Below are positions 34,744-42,792 of a stretch of 64,000 nucleotides of DNA, piece after piece. The DNA is taken from the NCBI RefSeq assembly GCF_018555385.1, contig NZ_JAFEJS010000002.1:307914-371913 (forward strand). Direction: 5' to 3'. The notes below the pieces were generated by a model that saw nothing but the letters and a program-made list of their open reading frames with translations, did no database searches and had not been told where the DNA came from. A program made the position numbers and the translations under genes. This DNA is from Bifidobacterium santillanense (GTDB taxonomy: Bacteria > Actinomycetota > Actinomycetes > Actinomycetales > Bifidobacteriaceae). Positions within the stretch are counted from its first letter, which is position 1. Every line of letters starts with the position of its first letter.

Positions 34744-35679
34744 ATGAGCAATGCGCAATCGACGGCTGCCGCCGTCCCCGTGGTGAAGCGGCGTCGCAAT
34801 CTGACGCCCCTGTGGCTGCTGACGCCCGCCGGCGTGATCATCGTCGCGCTGGTCGTGGTGCCGTTGATCTTCCTGGTCTTCACGTCGTTCACGGACTTCA
34901 ACCAGAAGACCCTGTTCACGGGCTCGTTCAACATCGTCGGGTTCGACCAGTACGAGAACGTGCTGACCGACCCGGAGTTCTACAAGTCGCTGGCCCGCAC
35001 GTTCGGGTTCGCGGCCGCCCTCGTGGCCGGCAGCGTGCTGATCGGCATGGGCGTGGCCCAGCTGATGACCAAACTGGGGCCGGTGATGCGCTGGCTGGTC
35101 ACGTTCGTACTGATCTTCGCGTGGGCCATGCCGAACGTGGCCTCGTCGGTGGTGTGGAAGTGGCTGTTCCAGCCGGGGTACGGCGTGGTCAACTGGCTGC
35201 TGACCCAGACCCGGCTGTTCGGCGACGTGACGAACCTGTCGTGGACCGACAACACGTGGCTCGCGTTCCTGGAGATCTAGCTGCTGGTCGTCTGGCAGGC
35301 CGTCCCGTACATCGCGATCAACCTGTACGCGGCGACCACGCAGGTGGACAAGTCCTGCCTTGAGGCGGCCCAATTGGACGGCTGCTCGAAGCTGCGCTGC
35401 TACTGGCAGATCACCGTGCCGCTGATCAAGCCGAGCCTGATGGTCATCACGATGCTGTCGGTGATCTGGGACTTCAACGTGTTCAACCAGATCTGGCTCG
35501 TCTCCCAGGGAGGCCCCCGCGAGACGACCGCGACGATCGGCATCTTCACCTACAAGAAGGCGTTCGTGTCGTTCGACATCGGCACCGGCGCCGCCGCGAG
35601 CGTGCTGGTCACGCTCATCCTGCTCGCCCTGACGAGCGTGTACATCCGCTACCTGCTCAAATCCGGGGAGGACCTGTGA
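34744..35679 (+). pseudogene. Sugar ABC permease 1, interrupted by an in-frame TAG
   Basis: An ABC sugar permease (MalF/UgpA type) of about 311 codons, split by a TAG at 35278-35280 after residue 178. Reading continues in the same frame without any shift (LLVVWQAVPYIAINLYAATT) to the normal end, including the EAA loop LEAAQLDGCSKLRCYWQITV that contacts the ATPase. The truncated product would lack this loop and the last three helices. The codon was probably TGG or similar. Without readthrough the transporter should be dead; a sequencing error is the alternative. The rest is well preserved, so the event is recent. Confidence 0.85.
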
Positions 35680-35681
35680 CC

Positions 35682-36554
35682 ATGAATAGGGCAACCGCAA
35701 ACCACGGCATCGCGCCGCGCGCCAAGCGCAGCGCATCGGCCGAGCTGCGCCGCATCGGCACGATCGTATTGGCCGTCGCGTTCTGCATCGTGTGGATCTT
35801 CCCGGTCTACTGGATGTTCGTCACGTCGATCAAGCCGCGCAACCAGATCATGACCGCGACTCCCGTGTTCTGGCCCGCGAAGCTGTCGATTGACAACTTC
35901 ATGGTGGCCGTCACCCAGACCTCGTTCCTGACGAACCTGAAGAACAGCGTGATCGTGACCGCCGTGTCGATCGTCCTGTCGATCGTCCTCGCGTTCTTCG
36001 CATGCGCGGCCCTGACCCTCTACCGGTTCCGCGGCCGCAAGGCGATCATGGTGTTCGTTCTGGCCATCCAGATGACCTCGGGCGGCATCATCCCGCAGTT
36101 CATCATCTTCAACCAGTTCGGCCTGCTCAACAAGTACAGCGGCCTGATCCTCGCGTACATCGCCATGGTCCTGCCGTTCGCGATCTGGAACATGCGCGGC
36201 TTCTTCCTGAACATCCCGAAGGACATCTTCGAGTCCGCGGCCGTCGAGGGAGCCAACGACTGGCAGATCCTGTGGAAGATCACCTTCCCCCTGGCCGCGC
36301 CCGGCATCGTGTCCACGTCCGTGTTCGCGTTCATCAACGCCTGGAACGACTACATGACCGCCTACACGTTCATGAAGGACCAGTCCAAGTACACGCTGCC
36401 CGTGTGGCTCTCCTCGTTCTCCACGCCCACCATGGGCACCGACTTCGGCGGGCAGATGGCCGCATCCGTCATCTTCTCCCTGCCCGTCGTGATCTTCTTC
36501 ATGATCATTCAAAGGAACATCATGAAGGGCGTCACCACCGGAGCCGTCAAATAA
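35682..36554 (+). CDS. Sugar ABC transporter permease 2
   Basis: A 290-residue MalG-type permease with six helices and the EAA motif ESAAVEGANDWQILWKITFP. ATG 35682 is chosen because GGGGAGG lies 10 bases upstream; GTG 35676, which overlaps the previous stop, is an alternative. It should form the channel with permease 1. Confidence 0.9.
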   Translation: MNRATANHGIAPRAKRSASAELRRIGTIVLAVAFCIVWIFPVYWMFVTSIKPRNQIMTATPVFWPAKLSIDNFMVAVTQTSFLTNLKNSVIVTAVSIVLSIVLAFFACAALTLYRFRGRKAIMVFVLAIQMTSGGIIPQFIIFNQFGLLNKYSGLILAYIAMVLPFAIWNMRGFFLNIPKDIFESAAVEGANDWQILWKITFPLAAPGIVSTSVFAFINAWNDYMTAYTFMKDQSKYTLPVWLSSFSTPTMGTDFGGQMAASVIFSLPVVIFFMIIQRNIMKGVTTGAVK

Positions 36555-36580
36555 CCCAAACGGAGCGATAAACAATGCGT

Positions 36581-36620
36581 GCGGCGCCGGGACCATTTCC
36601 GCGAGTGGTTCCGGCGCCGC
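36581..36620 (+). terminator. Hairpin between transporter operon and GH20 gene
   Basis: Arms 36581-36595 and 36606-36620 pair with a two-base mismatch (GCGGCGCCGG core) and a 10-base loop. No U-tract follows, so it may reduce rather than stop readthrough into the GH20 gene. Confidence 0.5.
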
Positions 36621-36686
36621 GCGTCATCTCGGAACCCAAAACGCAATATAGCGCAATCAAAGGTGAACCACTGAGAAAGGACTTCC

Positions 36687-38723
36687 ATGAGCGATCAAGC
36701 AACCCTGAAGGGATGGACCATCATTCCCAAGCCGCAGACCGTACAACACAAGGCGGGCGTCTCACTGCTGCCGATGTGCGGCCGAGTCAACGAGCCACGT
36801 GCGTTCGGAGACGAACGGCAGGTACTCGCAACACAACTTGCCGACGACATCCGTGCGGTTACGGGATTGGAATGGGACATCGCCACGGGTGACCGTTGGC
36901 CTGGATTCATCACATTGACGACACTGGACGATCTCCATGCGCGTCCGTCCGGCGCGTACACGCTCGACATCACCAAGGACGGCGTGACCGTCAGGGGCGC
37001 GGACTTCGAGGGCGTACGCAACGGCGTGCAGACCCTGCGCCAGCTCATCCGCCAATGCGGCGCCGCCCTGCCCCGCCTGCACATCGAGGACCAGCCCGCC
37101 TTCGAAACGCGCGGCTACTACCTCGACGTCACCCGCGGGCGCGTCCCCACCCTCGACTGGCTCAAGACCTGGGCCGACAAACTCTGCCTCTACAAATACA
37201 ACCAGCTCCAGCTCTACGTCGAACACACCTTCGCGTTCGACGGGATGAGCGAGACCTGGCGCGGCTCCAGCCCGCTCACCCCGCGCGACATCCTCGAATT
37301 CGACGACTACTGCGCCGAACGCGGGCTAGAGCTCGTACCGTCCGTCTCCACGTTCGGCCACCTCTACATGGCCCTGCGCACGCAATCCCTGCGCGACCTC
37401 GGCGAATTCCCCGAAAGCGCCGACGAGCCGTTCGGATTCATCGACCGCATGCGCCACCACACGCTCAACATCAGCGACGACCGCGCCTTCGACCTGTCCA
37501 CGAAGCTCATCGACGACTACCTGCAGCTGTTCCGCTCCGACAAATTCAACATCTGCGCCGACGAGACCTTCGACCTCGGCAAGGGCCGCTCCAAACCCCT
37601 CGCCGAGAGGATCGGCGTCGCCGCCATGTACGCCGACTACGTCACCCGCCTGTGCCGCCACCTCGAAACCCAAGGCAAAAAGCCGATGATGTGGGGCGAC
37701 ATCACCCTCGAACACCCCGAAATCCTGAAAAGACTCCCCGAAACCGTCACCCTGCTCAACTGGCAGTACGACCCGCAAGTCACCGACGAGAAGATCCGCA
37801 CCGTCGCCCGATCCGGCGCCACGCAGATCGTATGCCCCGCCGTATGGTGCTGGAACGCGCTCCTGCCGCGCATCGACGACGCCTGGAACAACATCACCCG
37901 CATGGCCCGCTACGGCACGCAATACGGCGCGCAGGGCATGCTCGTCACCGACTGGGGCGACCTCGGCCACGTCAACGACCCGCGCATGGCCATCCCCGGA
38001 ATGATCATCGGCGCGCAGGAGGCATGGAACCCCGGACGCATCCCCGACGAGGCCGACATGCTCCGCCGCATCTCCCGACTCGAATACCGCGACGCCAGCG
38101 GCGAACTGCTTGATATCCTCACCCATGCCAGTCATGCGGCCAGCTTCGAATGGAACCATCTGATCACATGGCTGGAACTTGATGACGGACGGGGCGGCGT
38201 CAACACCGGGGTCCTGCAAACCATCCCAGGACTGCTGCCGGAAGACGAACGACCGGACGACGTGGTCCGCGCCCTTCAGGACGGAAGCCGGGCACCGTCA
38301 CTTGCGGAATCCCGACGGATGCTGTTCCGCTATCTGAAACATCACGTCACGCTCGGCGAAACCGCAGATCACCTTCTACAGACCGGTGCCCGTCGAATCT
38401 CCGCAATCGCCGCGACCTCAGGACCTTGGGCCAACGGGGATGCCGCTGCATTTCGCGTAGCCATCGAGGGGCAGCGACTTCTGAACCGAGTTGGTCTCCG
38501 ACTCGCGTCCGAGACCGGGGTCATTGGCACTGTGCAATCGGGTGAGGCGATTCAGCATGACGACGCGGCGAACATTGCCGAAGCATTGGAGATCTGGATG
38601 GAGGCGTATGCGGCGCAATGGGGTATGACCAGCCGCGACTCCGAACTGCACAGACTACGAGAGACTGTTTTCCGGGTTACTGATCATCTGCGCTCGGCAA
38701 ACCGAGTGCAGAGCGTACTATGA
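36687..38723 (+). CDS. GH20 family beta-N-acetylhexosaminidase, intracellular
   Basis: A 678-residue enzyme. Residues about 10-125 form the GH20b N-terminal domain, then the (beta/alpha)8 barrel begins with ETRGYYLDVTRGRVPTLDWL. The catalytic Asp-Glu pair is Asp292-Glu293 in NICADETFDLG. No signal peptide, so it acts in the cytoplasm on oligosaccharides imported by the neighbouring transporter, releasing terminal GlcNAc or GalNAc (host glycans or milk oligosaccharides). The C-terminal 150 residues are less conserved. AAAGGA precedes ATG 36687. Confidence 0.85.
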   Translation: MSDQATLKGWTIIPKPQTVQHKAGVSLLPMCGRVNEPRAFGDERQVLATQLADDIRAVTGLEWDIATGDRWPGFITLTTLDDLHARPSGAYTLDITKDGVTVRGADFEGVRNGVQTLRQLIRQCGAALPRLHIEDQPAFETRGYYLDVTRGRVPTLDWLKTWADKLCLYKYNQLQLYVEHTFAFDGMSETWRGSSPLTPRDILEFDDYCAERGLELVPSVSTFGHLYMALRTQSLRDLGEFPESADEPFGFIDRMRHHTLNISDDRAFDLSTKLIDDYLQLFRSDKFNICADETFDLGKGRSKPLAERIGVAAMYADYVTRLCRHLETQGKKPMMWGDITLEHPEILKRLPETVTLLNWQYDPQVTDEKIRTVARSGATQIVCPAVWCWNALLPRIDDAWNNITRMARYGTQYGAQGMLVTDWGDLGHVNDPRMAIPGMIIGAQEAWNPGRIPDEADMLRRISRLEYRDASGELLDILTHASHAASFEWNHLITWLELDDGRGGVNTGVLQTIPGLLPEDERPDDVVRALQDGSRAPSLAESRRMLFRYLKHHVTLGETADHLLQTGARRISAIAATSGPWANGDAAAFRVAIEGQRLLNRVGLRLASETGVIGTVQSGEAIQHDDAANIAEALEIWMEAYAAQWGMTSRDSELHRLRETVFRVTDHLRSANRVQSVL

Positions 38724-38796
38724 GCAGCATCTGCCCCGTGAGAGGAGTCCCCATGCCGTAGCCGCCCGATTCCGGGAACGACCAGTACCAGCAACT

Positions 38797-38838
38797 CATT
38801 GGTGGTCTTGTCCAAACATGGTTTCAAGACCACCAATG
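38797..38838. repeat. 14-bp perfect stem upstream of the two-component genes
   Basis: CATTGGTGGTCTTG at 38797-38810 pairs with 38825-38838, loop 14 bases. No U-tract; it may mark the junction between sugar module and regulatory genes or end GH20 transcription. Confidence 0.6.
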
Positions 38839-38906
38839 CCATCAATCGGAACCAGAACGCTTCCAGCGCACCACCCACATCTAGCCGTACTACGGATGAT
38901 TGAGCA

Positions 38907-39572
38907 ATGTACCTAGGGAAACGAATCAGAATCGCCATTGTCGATAACGACAAACTCACACTTGGCATGATGAAGTTAATGATCAAGCAGCTTCTGCCAT
39001 TCGCTGAAATATATTGGACGGCGGCGAAGGGCAAAACGGCCATAGACAAATGCCTGGATAAGAAAACGCAGCCCGACGTACTGCTGGTGGACATGTCCCT
39101 GGAAGACATGACCGGCTATGAGGTATGCCGGGCCATCCGCTCCAAAACACCGCAAATCGTGTTGATCGGCATAACCGCTTTCTCCCTAGAGAGACACTAC
39201 GTACAGGCTCTGGAGAACGGGGCAGCGTGCTTGATGGACAAGGCGCAGGTGCGTGATGTCTGTCAAGCCTTGTGCCTATTAGCCAACGGACAATCACCTC
39301 ATGTGAAATACGAGTCATCGGAAACCGCGCAGGAAGCCTACGCAAGACTATCCATAGAGGACAGTCCCAAACGCCGGTATAAGAACCTCACCAAAAGAGA
39401 GGAAGAGGTCATGAATCTATGCGCGTTAGGATATACATCAAAGGAAATCGGAGTGAAGCTTGGCATAGGAGAACCAACCGTAAAGACATACATCAAGCGC
39501 GTAGTTGAGAAGATAGGTGCCAAGAACAGAACGCAGGCGGTAATTAAATGGCTCGAAAAGAAAGACGAGTAA
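38907..39572 (+). CDS. LuxR/NarL-type response regulator
   Basis: A 221-residue regulator. The receiver domain has the acidic pair in IVDND, the phosphoacceptor Asp62 in VLLVDMSLEDM and the Lys in LMDKAQ. The C-terminal LuxR helix-turn-helix is LTKREEEVMNLCALGYTSKE, IGVKLGIGEPTVKTYIKRVV. LuxR-type regulators bind short palindromes as dimers, and this is the only such regulator in the element, so it is the leading candidate for the TGTCATC-N4-GATGACA sites. It overlaps the kinase gene by 25 bases. Confidence 0.92.
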   Translation: MYLGKRIRIAIVDNDKLTLGMMKLMIKQLLPFAEIYWTAAKGKTAIDKCLDKKTQPDVLLVDMSLEDMTGYEVCRAIRSKTPQIVLIGITAFSLERHYVQALENGAACLMDKAQVRDVCQALCLLANGQSPHVKYESSETAQEAYARLSIEDSPKRRYKNLTKREEEVMNLCALGYTSKEIGVKLGIGEPTVKTYIKRVVEKIGAKNRTQAVIKWLEKKDE

Positions 39573-40780
39573 AAAGCAGCAATAAAGCGCACAATGCTTT
39601 CATTCTCAATAACACCAAGTATGTTCAATGCTTACTTCCGGTCGTCAGTATTGTTATCACGATAACGGAAACATGGACTTATCCACCACGGGAAATAATA
39701 ACTTGGCTATTGGTGATCATTCATATATCGATGATTGCGCTAATGGCCGTTCATCCGCTATTAGGCAGCAATCTGCTGTTGGGCGCATTTATTTTCGGCT
39801 GTTTTATACCAGATACTAGCGGACCAAGTTTTCTGTGGGGAACTTGGTTAGCGCTTGCTTATATTGGACTATATGTCAAGCCACCATATGGAGCAGTCTA
39901 TCCGTTGACAGTTTCCGCCATTCGCATGTGGAGATTCAGTCTAACAAAGACTCCGTTCGATGAATATGCCATGCTTTTGTTCATTATGTTTTTGGCATTT
40001 TTCATCGGAAGAGCGATATCTTGGAGAAATCTGGCAGATCAAGTAGAGAAGGATAAGCTTAAAGCAGAAAAGATTCAGCAGCATCTTTCAATGGTTAGAA
40101 AGGAAAATATTGCCGTCAGTAAGATACATGATTCGGTTAGTGGAAATCTAACATACATGGCAATAATGCTGGATAACAAATCAGCAAAACATGATTGCAG
40201 CTTCAGTGAAGAAGAGATTTCAAATCTTCGATCAACGATTGTTAAAACATTGGAAGAAATACGAATTGCCATTAATGTAATGAACGGCAATGATGTTGCA
40301 TCGCTAAATAATGTAGATATGCCGTATATCAGACGCCTTCAATCTATTGCCGAGCAAGGCGATAAATTTTTATCAATGCTGGGATTTTCTGGGAAAACTT
40401 ATACACCTTCCGAGTTTTCAGAAAAAATCAGCAACGATTACTTCGATGAAGTAGAGTCCCTATTGCAAGAGCTATATACGAACACTGCCGCCCATGCGAA
40501 ACCCAATAGCGATTATTATATCTCTATAAGTTGTAAAGATTTAATGATATCTATTGACCAGGTCAATGAAGTTTCAGCAGATAGCTTGTTCCCTGATAAA
40601 CCCGTATCGGAAAATGGTTTAAAGCTGCATGAAAAACGCATACAATCGCTGGGTGGAACAACTAGAACTTCCTCAGAAGACGGCACATGGCAATTTCATG
40701 CACAAATTCCGCTGGGCTTATCCCACGATGTGACAGATCCAATTTATAGAATGAGGACAGGCCGGAAGCATTCGAACTGA
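39548..40780 (+). CDS. Sensor histidine kinase partner of the LuxR-type regulator
   Basis: A 410-residue membrane kinase. The N-terminal 150 residues hold five or six transmembrane helices with short loops, a sensor layout typical for peptide or membrane signals. After a coiled coil (about 155-185) comes the H-box VSKIHDSVSGNLTYMAIMLD with the probable phospho-His, and a degenerate ATPase domain with LLQELYTNTAAHA as N-box; glycine motifs are weak. The gene is A+T-rich like the RiPP operon and overlaps the secreted-peptide gene at its 3' end (63 bases, opposite strands). Confidence 0.85.
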   Translation: MARKERRVKSSNKAHNAFILNNTKYVQCLLPVVSIVITITETWTYPPREIITWLLVIIHISMIALMAVHPLLGSNLLLGAFIFGCFIPDTSGPSFLWGTWLALAYIGLYVKPPYGAVYPLTVSAIRMWRFSLTKTPFDEYAMLLFIMFLAFFIGRAISWRNLADQVEKDKLKAEKIQQHLSMVRKENIAVSKIHDSVSGNLTYMAIMLDNKSAKHDCSFSEEEISNLRSTIVKTLEEIRIAINVMNGNDVASLNNVDMPYIRRLQSIAEQGDKFLSMLGFSGKTYTPSEFSEKISNDYFDEVESLLQELYTNTAAHAKPNSDYYISISCKDLMISIDQVNEVSADSLFPDKPVSENGLKLHEKRIQSLGGTTRTSSEDGTWQFHAQIPLGLSHDVTDPIYRMRTGRKHSN

Positions 40781-40891
40781 ATAGGCAGTAACGTCATATG
40801 CTTCCAATGAGATAACGTCGGCATTGCCTTCCGGCATTATTCCGATTGCTGTTAATGATACGATCAGCAACGCCGAGGTAATTACTTTCAT
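40718..40891 (-). CDS. Small secreted peptide, candidate signal for the adjacent kinase
   Basis: A 57-residue peptide gene, convergent with the kinase gene. ATG 40891 is preceded by AGAAAGG at a good distance. The N terminus is a signal peptide (MKVITSALLIVSLTAIGI, possible cleavage near GNADV), leaving about 30 residues ending in MLPACPHSINWICHIVG, where two Cys spaced 8 apart could form a ring. A relaxed form of the regulon palindrome lies 66 bases upstream (40958-40976). A signalling or antimicrobial peptide is plausible; the function is inferred from position. Confidence 0.55.
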   Translation of the reverse strand: MKVITSALLIVSLTAIGIMPEGNADVISLEAYDVTAYSVRMLPACPHSINWICHIVG

Positions 40892-40957
40892 GGTCATCCT
40901 TTCTGTGCTCGAAGTGTCGCATAGATGCAATCGCATCAGCTTGTCATTGGCAAGGCT

Positions 40958-40976
40958 TGTCATCTTTCGTATGACA
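40958..40976. promoter_or_regulatory. Relaxed copy of the regulon palindrome upstream of the peptide gene
   Basis: TGTCATC at 40958-40964 and ATGACA at 40971-40976, with the spacer one base longer than in the four perfect sites. No -10-like hexamer lies at 38 nt; TCTATG at about 32 nt is the nearest. It may be a weaker or different site. Confidence 0.35.
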
Positions 40977-41086
40977 ACATCATGAGGTAATTGTTTATGC
41001 CATGCACACCGTCATGTCATTGAGCTGGTGTTGGTAACTGAGAAGGCACCAGCACCAGCTTGTGTCATTCTTCCTTTGATATGGTG

Positions 41087-42343
41087 CTATGCGTCCATGA
41101 AATCCTGTGCAAGACGATTCACTATCCTGCTCTGGTGTTCGGCGACGGTGAGCTGATAATACCGTATGGCAACTTTCTCGCTTGTATGTCCCAGCTCGTT
41201 CATGACTTCACGGAGTGTGCCTCCCCGCAACATCAACAATGTCGCGTGGCTCGCCCGTAGCCCTTGGAACGTCAAATCAGGACGGCTGGCTTTTACGCGT
41301 GCCTTAGCGAATTGTTCCTCCAGAGTAGTTTGGGACATTATCTTCGCTCTTCGTGGGACGAATACCGGCGATTCTGGCAGTCCCATGTCGCAGTGATTGT
41401 GAAGGTGCTGGCGAATCATCGGCATGAGCGCGTCAGGTATATGCACATTCCTTATGCTTGATTCCGTTTTTGTCCGGCTGTATCGGATTTCTCCACGATC
41501 CGTACTGCCACGGTTCACGGAGCGTCGGACGTGCAATGTCTGACCATCTAGATCTATGTCCATAACACGCAAACCACAGAGCTCGCCGCATCGTAGTCCT
41601 CCGACCAAGGTTGAGAGGAAGACCGACAGTCTTGTGTATTCCGGCATGGCCTCCGCCAGTAGCATCAGTTCACGAGGAGTCACCGGAGACACATCGATAC
41701 GCGACGATCGCGGCGCAGGCGGTATGGGGAAAATGAATGGATTGAATTGGAGCAATGGTGCCGTTCCGTCCAGCCCGGGCTTTGTCGCGGATTCGAGAAT
41801 CGCCTTGAAGCGCATGCAGGAACGGCGAAAGGCCCATTGCCCTTCTGGATGCGGTTTGTCATACCATGTCTTGATTTTCAAGGGTGTGATTTCCGAGAGA
41901 CGGAGCGACTCAAAATCCGTGATGAAATGCCGGATGTCTAATTTGAGGTTCCTGCGTGTTCCTCCGGCTATCTCTCCGCCATTCGGGAGCTTGTAGTTTG
42001 ATTCCCATTGCGCCACATAATCGCGGAACAGGATATGACGCTGTTCCTGTTCCCTGAACTCCTGCAGCTTGTCTTTTTTCCGTTGAGTCGGGTGCTTCCA
42101 TTCAGCTATGCCCTTATTGTGCAGATCTACCAGATGTTTCTCTTCTTCGAGCCATGTTCTGGCATCTAGTTCTTGCCAAGGTTTGAACTGCCGTTGCACT
42201 CGTTTCCCCGGGGCAAGCGGGTTCGGGTAGCGAACTTGCCAGGCAATGATTCCTCCGTTCTCGTCAAAACGTGGTATGACCGTTCCCCATGCGCTTCGAG
42301 GCCTTGCTGTTTGGTTTTTCTTGGGACGCCTATTCCTGGGCAT
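41087..42343 (-). CDS. int: Tyrosine integrase 1
   Basis: A 418-residue site-specific recombinase: N-terminal arm-binding domain (WGTVIPRFDENGGIIAWQVR), SAM-like core-binding domain at about 130-220, catalytic domain with Arg in GGLRCGELCGL, box II GLRASHATLLML and the nucleophile Tyr in KVAIRYYQLTVAEH. The His normally at the start of box II is Gln (FQGLR), as in the second integrase. ATG 42343 is chosen because AAGGGGGA lies just upstream, although the frame stays open further upstream through a leader that contains a terminator hairpin. It probably moves the ICE. Confidence 0.88.
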   Translation of the reverse strand: MPRNRRPKKNQTARPRSAWGTVIPRFDENGGIIAWQVRYPNPLAPGKRVQRQFKPWQELDARTWLEEEKHLVDLHNKGIAEWKHPTQRKKDKLQEFREQEQRHILFRDYVAQWESNYKLPNGGEIAGGTRRNLKLDIRHFITDFESLRLSEITPLKIKTWYDKPHPEGQWAFRRSCMRFKAILESATKPGLDGTAPLLQFNPFIFPIPPAPRSSRIDVSPVTPRELMLLAEAMPEYTRLSVFLSTLVGGLRCGELCGLRVMDIDLDGQTLHVRRSVNRGSTDRGEIRYSRTKTESSIRNVHIPDALMPMIRQHLHNHCDMGLPESPVFVPRRAKIMSQTTLEEQFAKARVKASRPDLTFQGLRASHATLLMLRGGTLREVMNELGHTSEKVAIRYYQLTVAEHQSRIVNRLAQDFMDA

Positions 42344-42361
42344 GAAATCCCCCTTGATAGC

Positions 42362-42389
42362 AAAAAGGCGCACCGTGTGTGCGCCTTTC
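42362..42389 (-). terminator. Terminator hairpin in the leader of integrase 1 (attenuator)
   Basis: Read on the minus strand: AAAGGCGCAC, loop ACACG, GTGCGCCTTTTTGC, a classic intrinsic terminator lying between promoter and the integrase ribosome-binding site. The same DNA reads as leader codons (NLPKGAHTVRLFAIKG) in frame with the integrase, so a ribosome on the leader would disrupt the hairpin. Ribosome-mediated attenuation is the likely meaning. Confidence 0.7.
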
Positions 42390-42394
42390 GGGAG

Positions 42395-42400
42395 ATTGAA
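42395..42400 (-). promoter_or_regulatory. -10-like hexamer of integrase 1
   Basis: TTCAAT on the minus strand, exactly 38 nt from the regulon palindrome at 42439-42456; no -35 consensus at the expected place. Confidence 0.4.
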
Positions 42401-42430
42401 GTCAAATGATGCCGGAGAGGAGGAGTTCGC

Positions 42431-42464
42431 CATGTGTATGTCATCTTGAGATGACATACACATG
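42431..42464. promoter_or_regulatory. Regulon palindrome extended to 34 bp, upstream of integrase 1
   Basis: The 18-bp core TGTCATCTTGAGATGACA is at 42439-42456. Flanks extend the match to 16-bp arms (42431-42446 and 42449-42464) with a two-base centre. Like the bacteriocin site it is embedded in a longer perfect repeat. Confidence 0.8.
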
Positions 42465-42792
42465 CAATTGGTCTCTTTGAGGCCATTCATTGTCTGTATT
42501 CATTGTCTGTGTCGATAAGCTCTATCCGCATAAAACGAAAAGAGAAGCAGAAAAAATAAGAACCGTAATGACTGACGATTCTTGAGGTCTTACAGCAGGC
42601 AGATGCCAAATGAAGCACGCTCGATCGCATTAGACCAATATCGCGTCAGCGATATGCACGCAGACGCTCAATACTTCATCTTTGAATGTCGAGTATTTGG
42701 CCGTGCTCTGTCGCGAGGGAACAGAACGTTTTTCAACCTACGTGATTCAGGATGTCATGCCCCGTATATGCAACTTGCTGACAGGATGCCCG
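42465..42792. other. Intergenic stretch without a supported gene
   Basis: About 330 bases between the integrase-1 promoter and the tail of the broken toxin gene. I see no gene with a ribosome-binding site and no clear repeat. One end of the ICE attachment site may lie here, since the integrase is usually at the element's edge. Confidence 0.4.

Noticed and set aside
34812..35363. Overlapping rightward frame across the amber codon as an alternative gene
   Set aside because: It is Arg/Asp/Gly-rich without membrane segments, a shadow of the permease frame.
41023..41060. Hairpin AGCTGGTG/CACCAGCT as integrase-1 terminator
   Set aside because: One mismatch in the stem and no T-run on the minus strand; too weak to list as a terminator.
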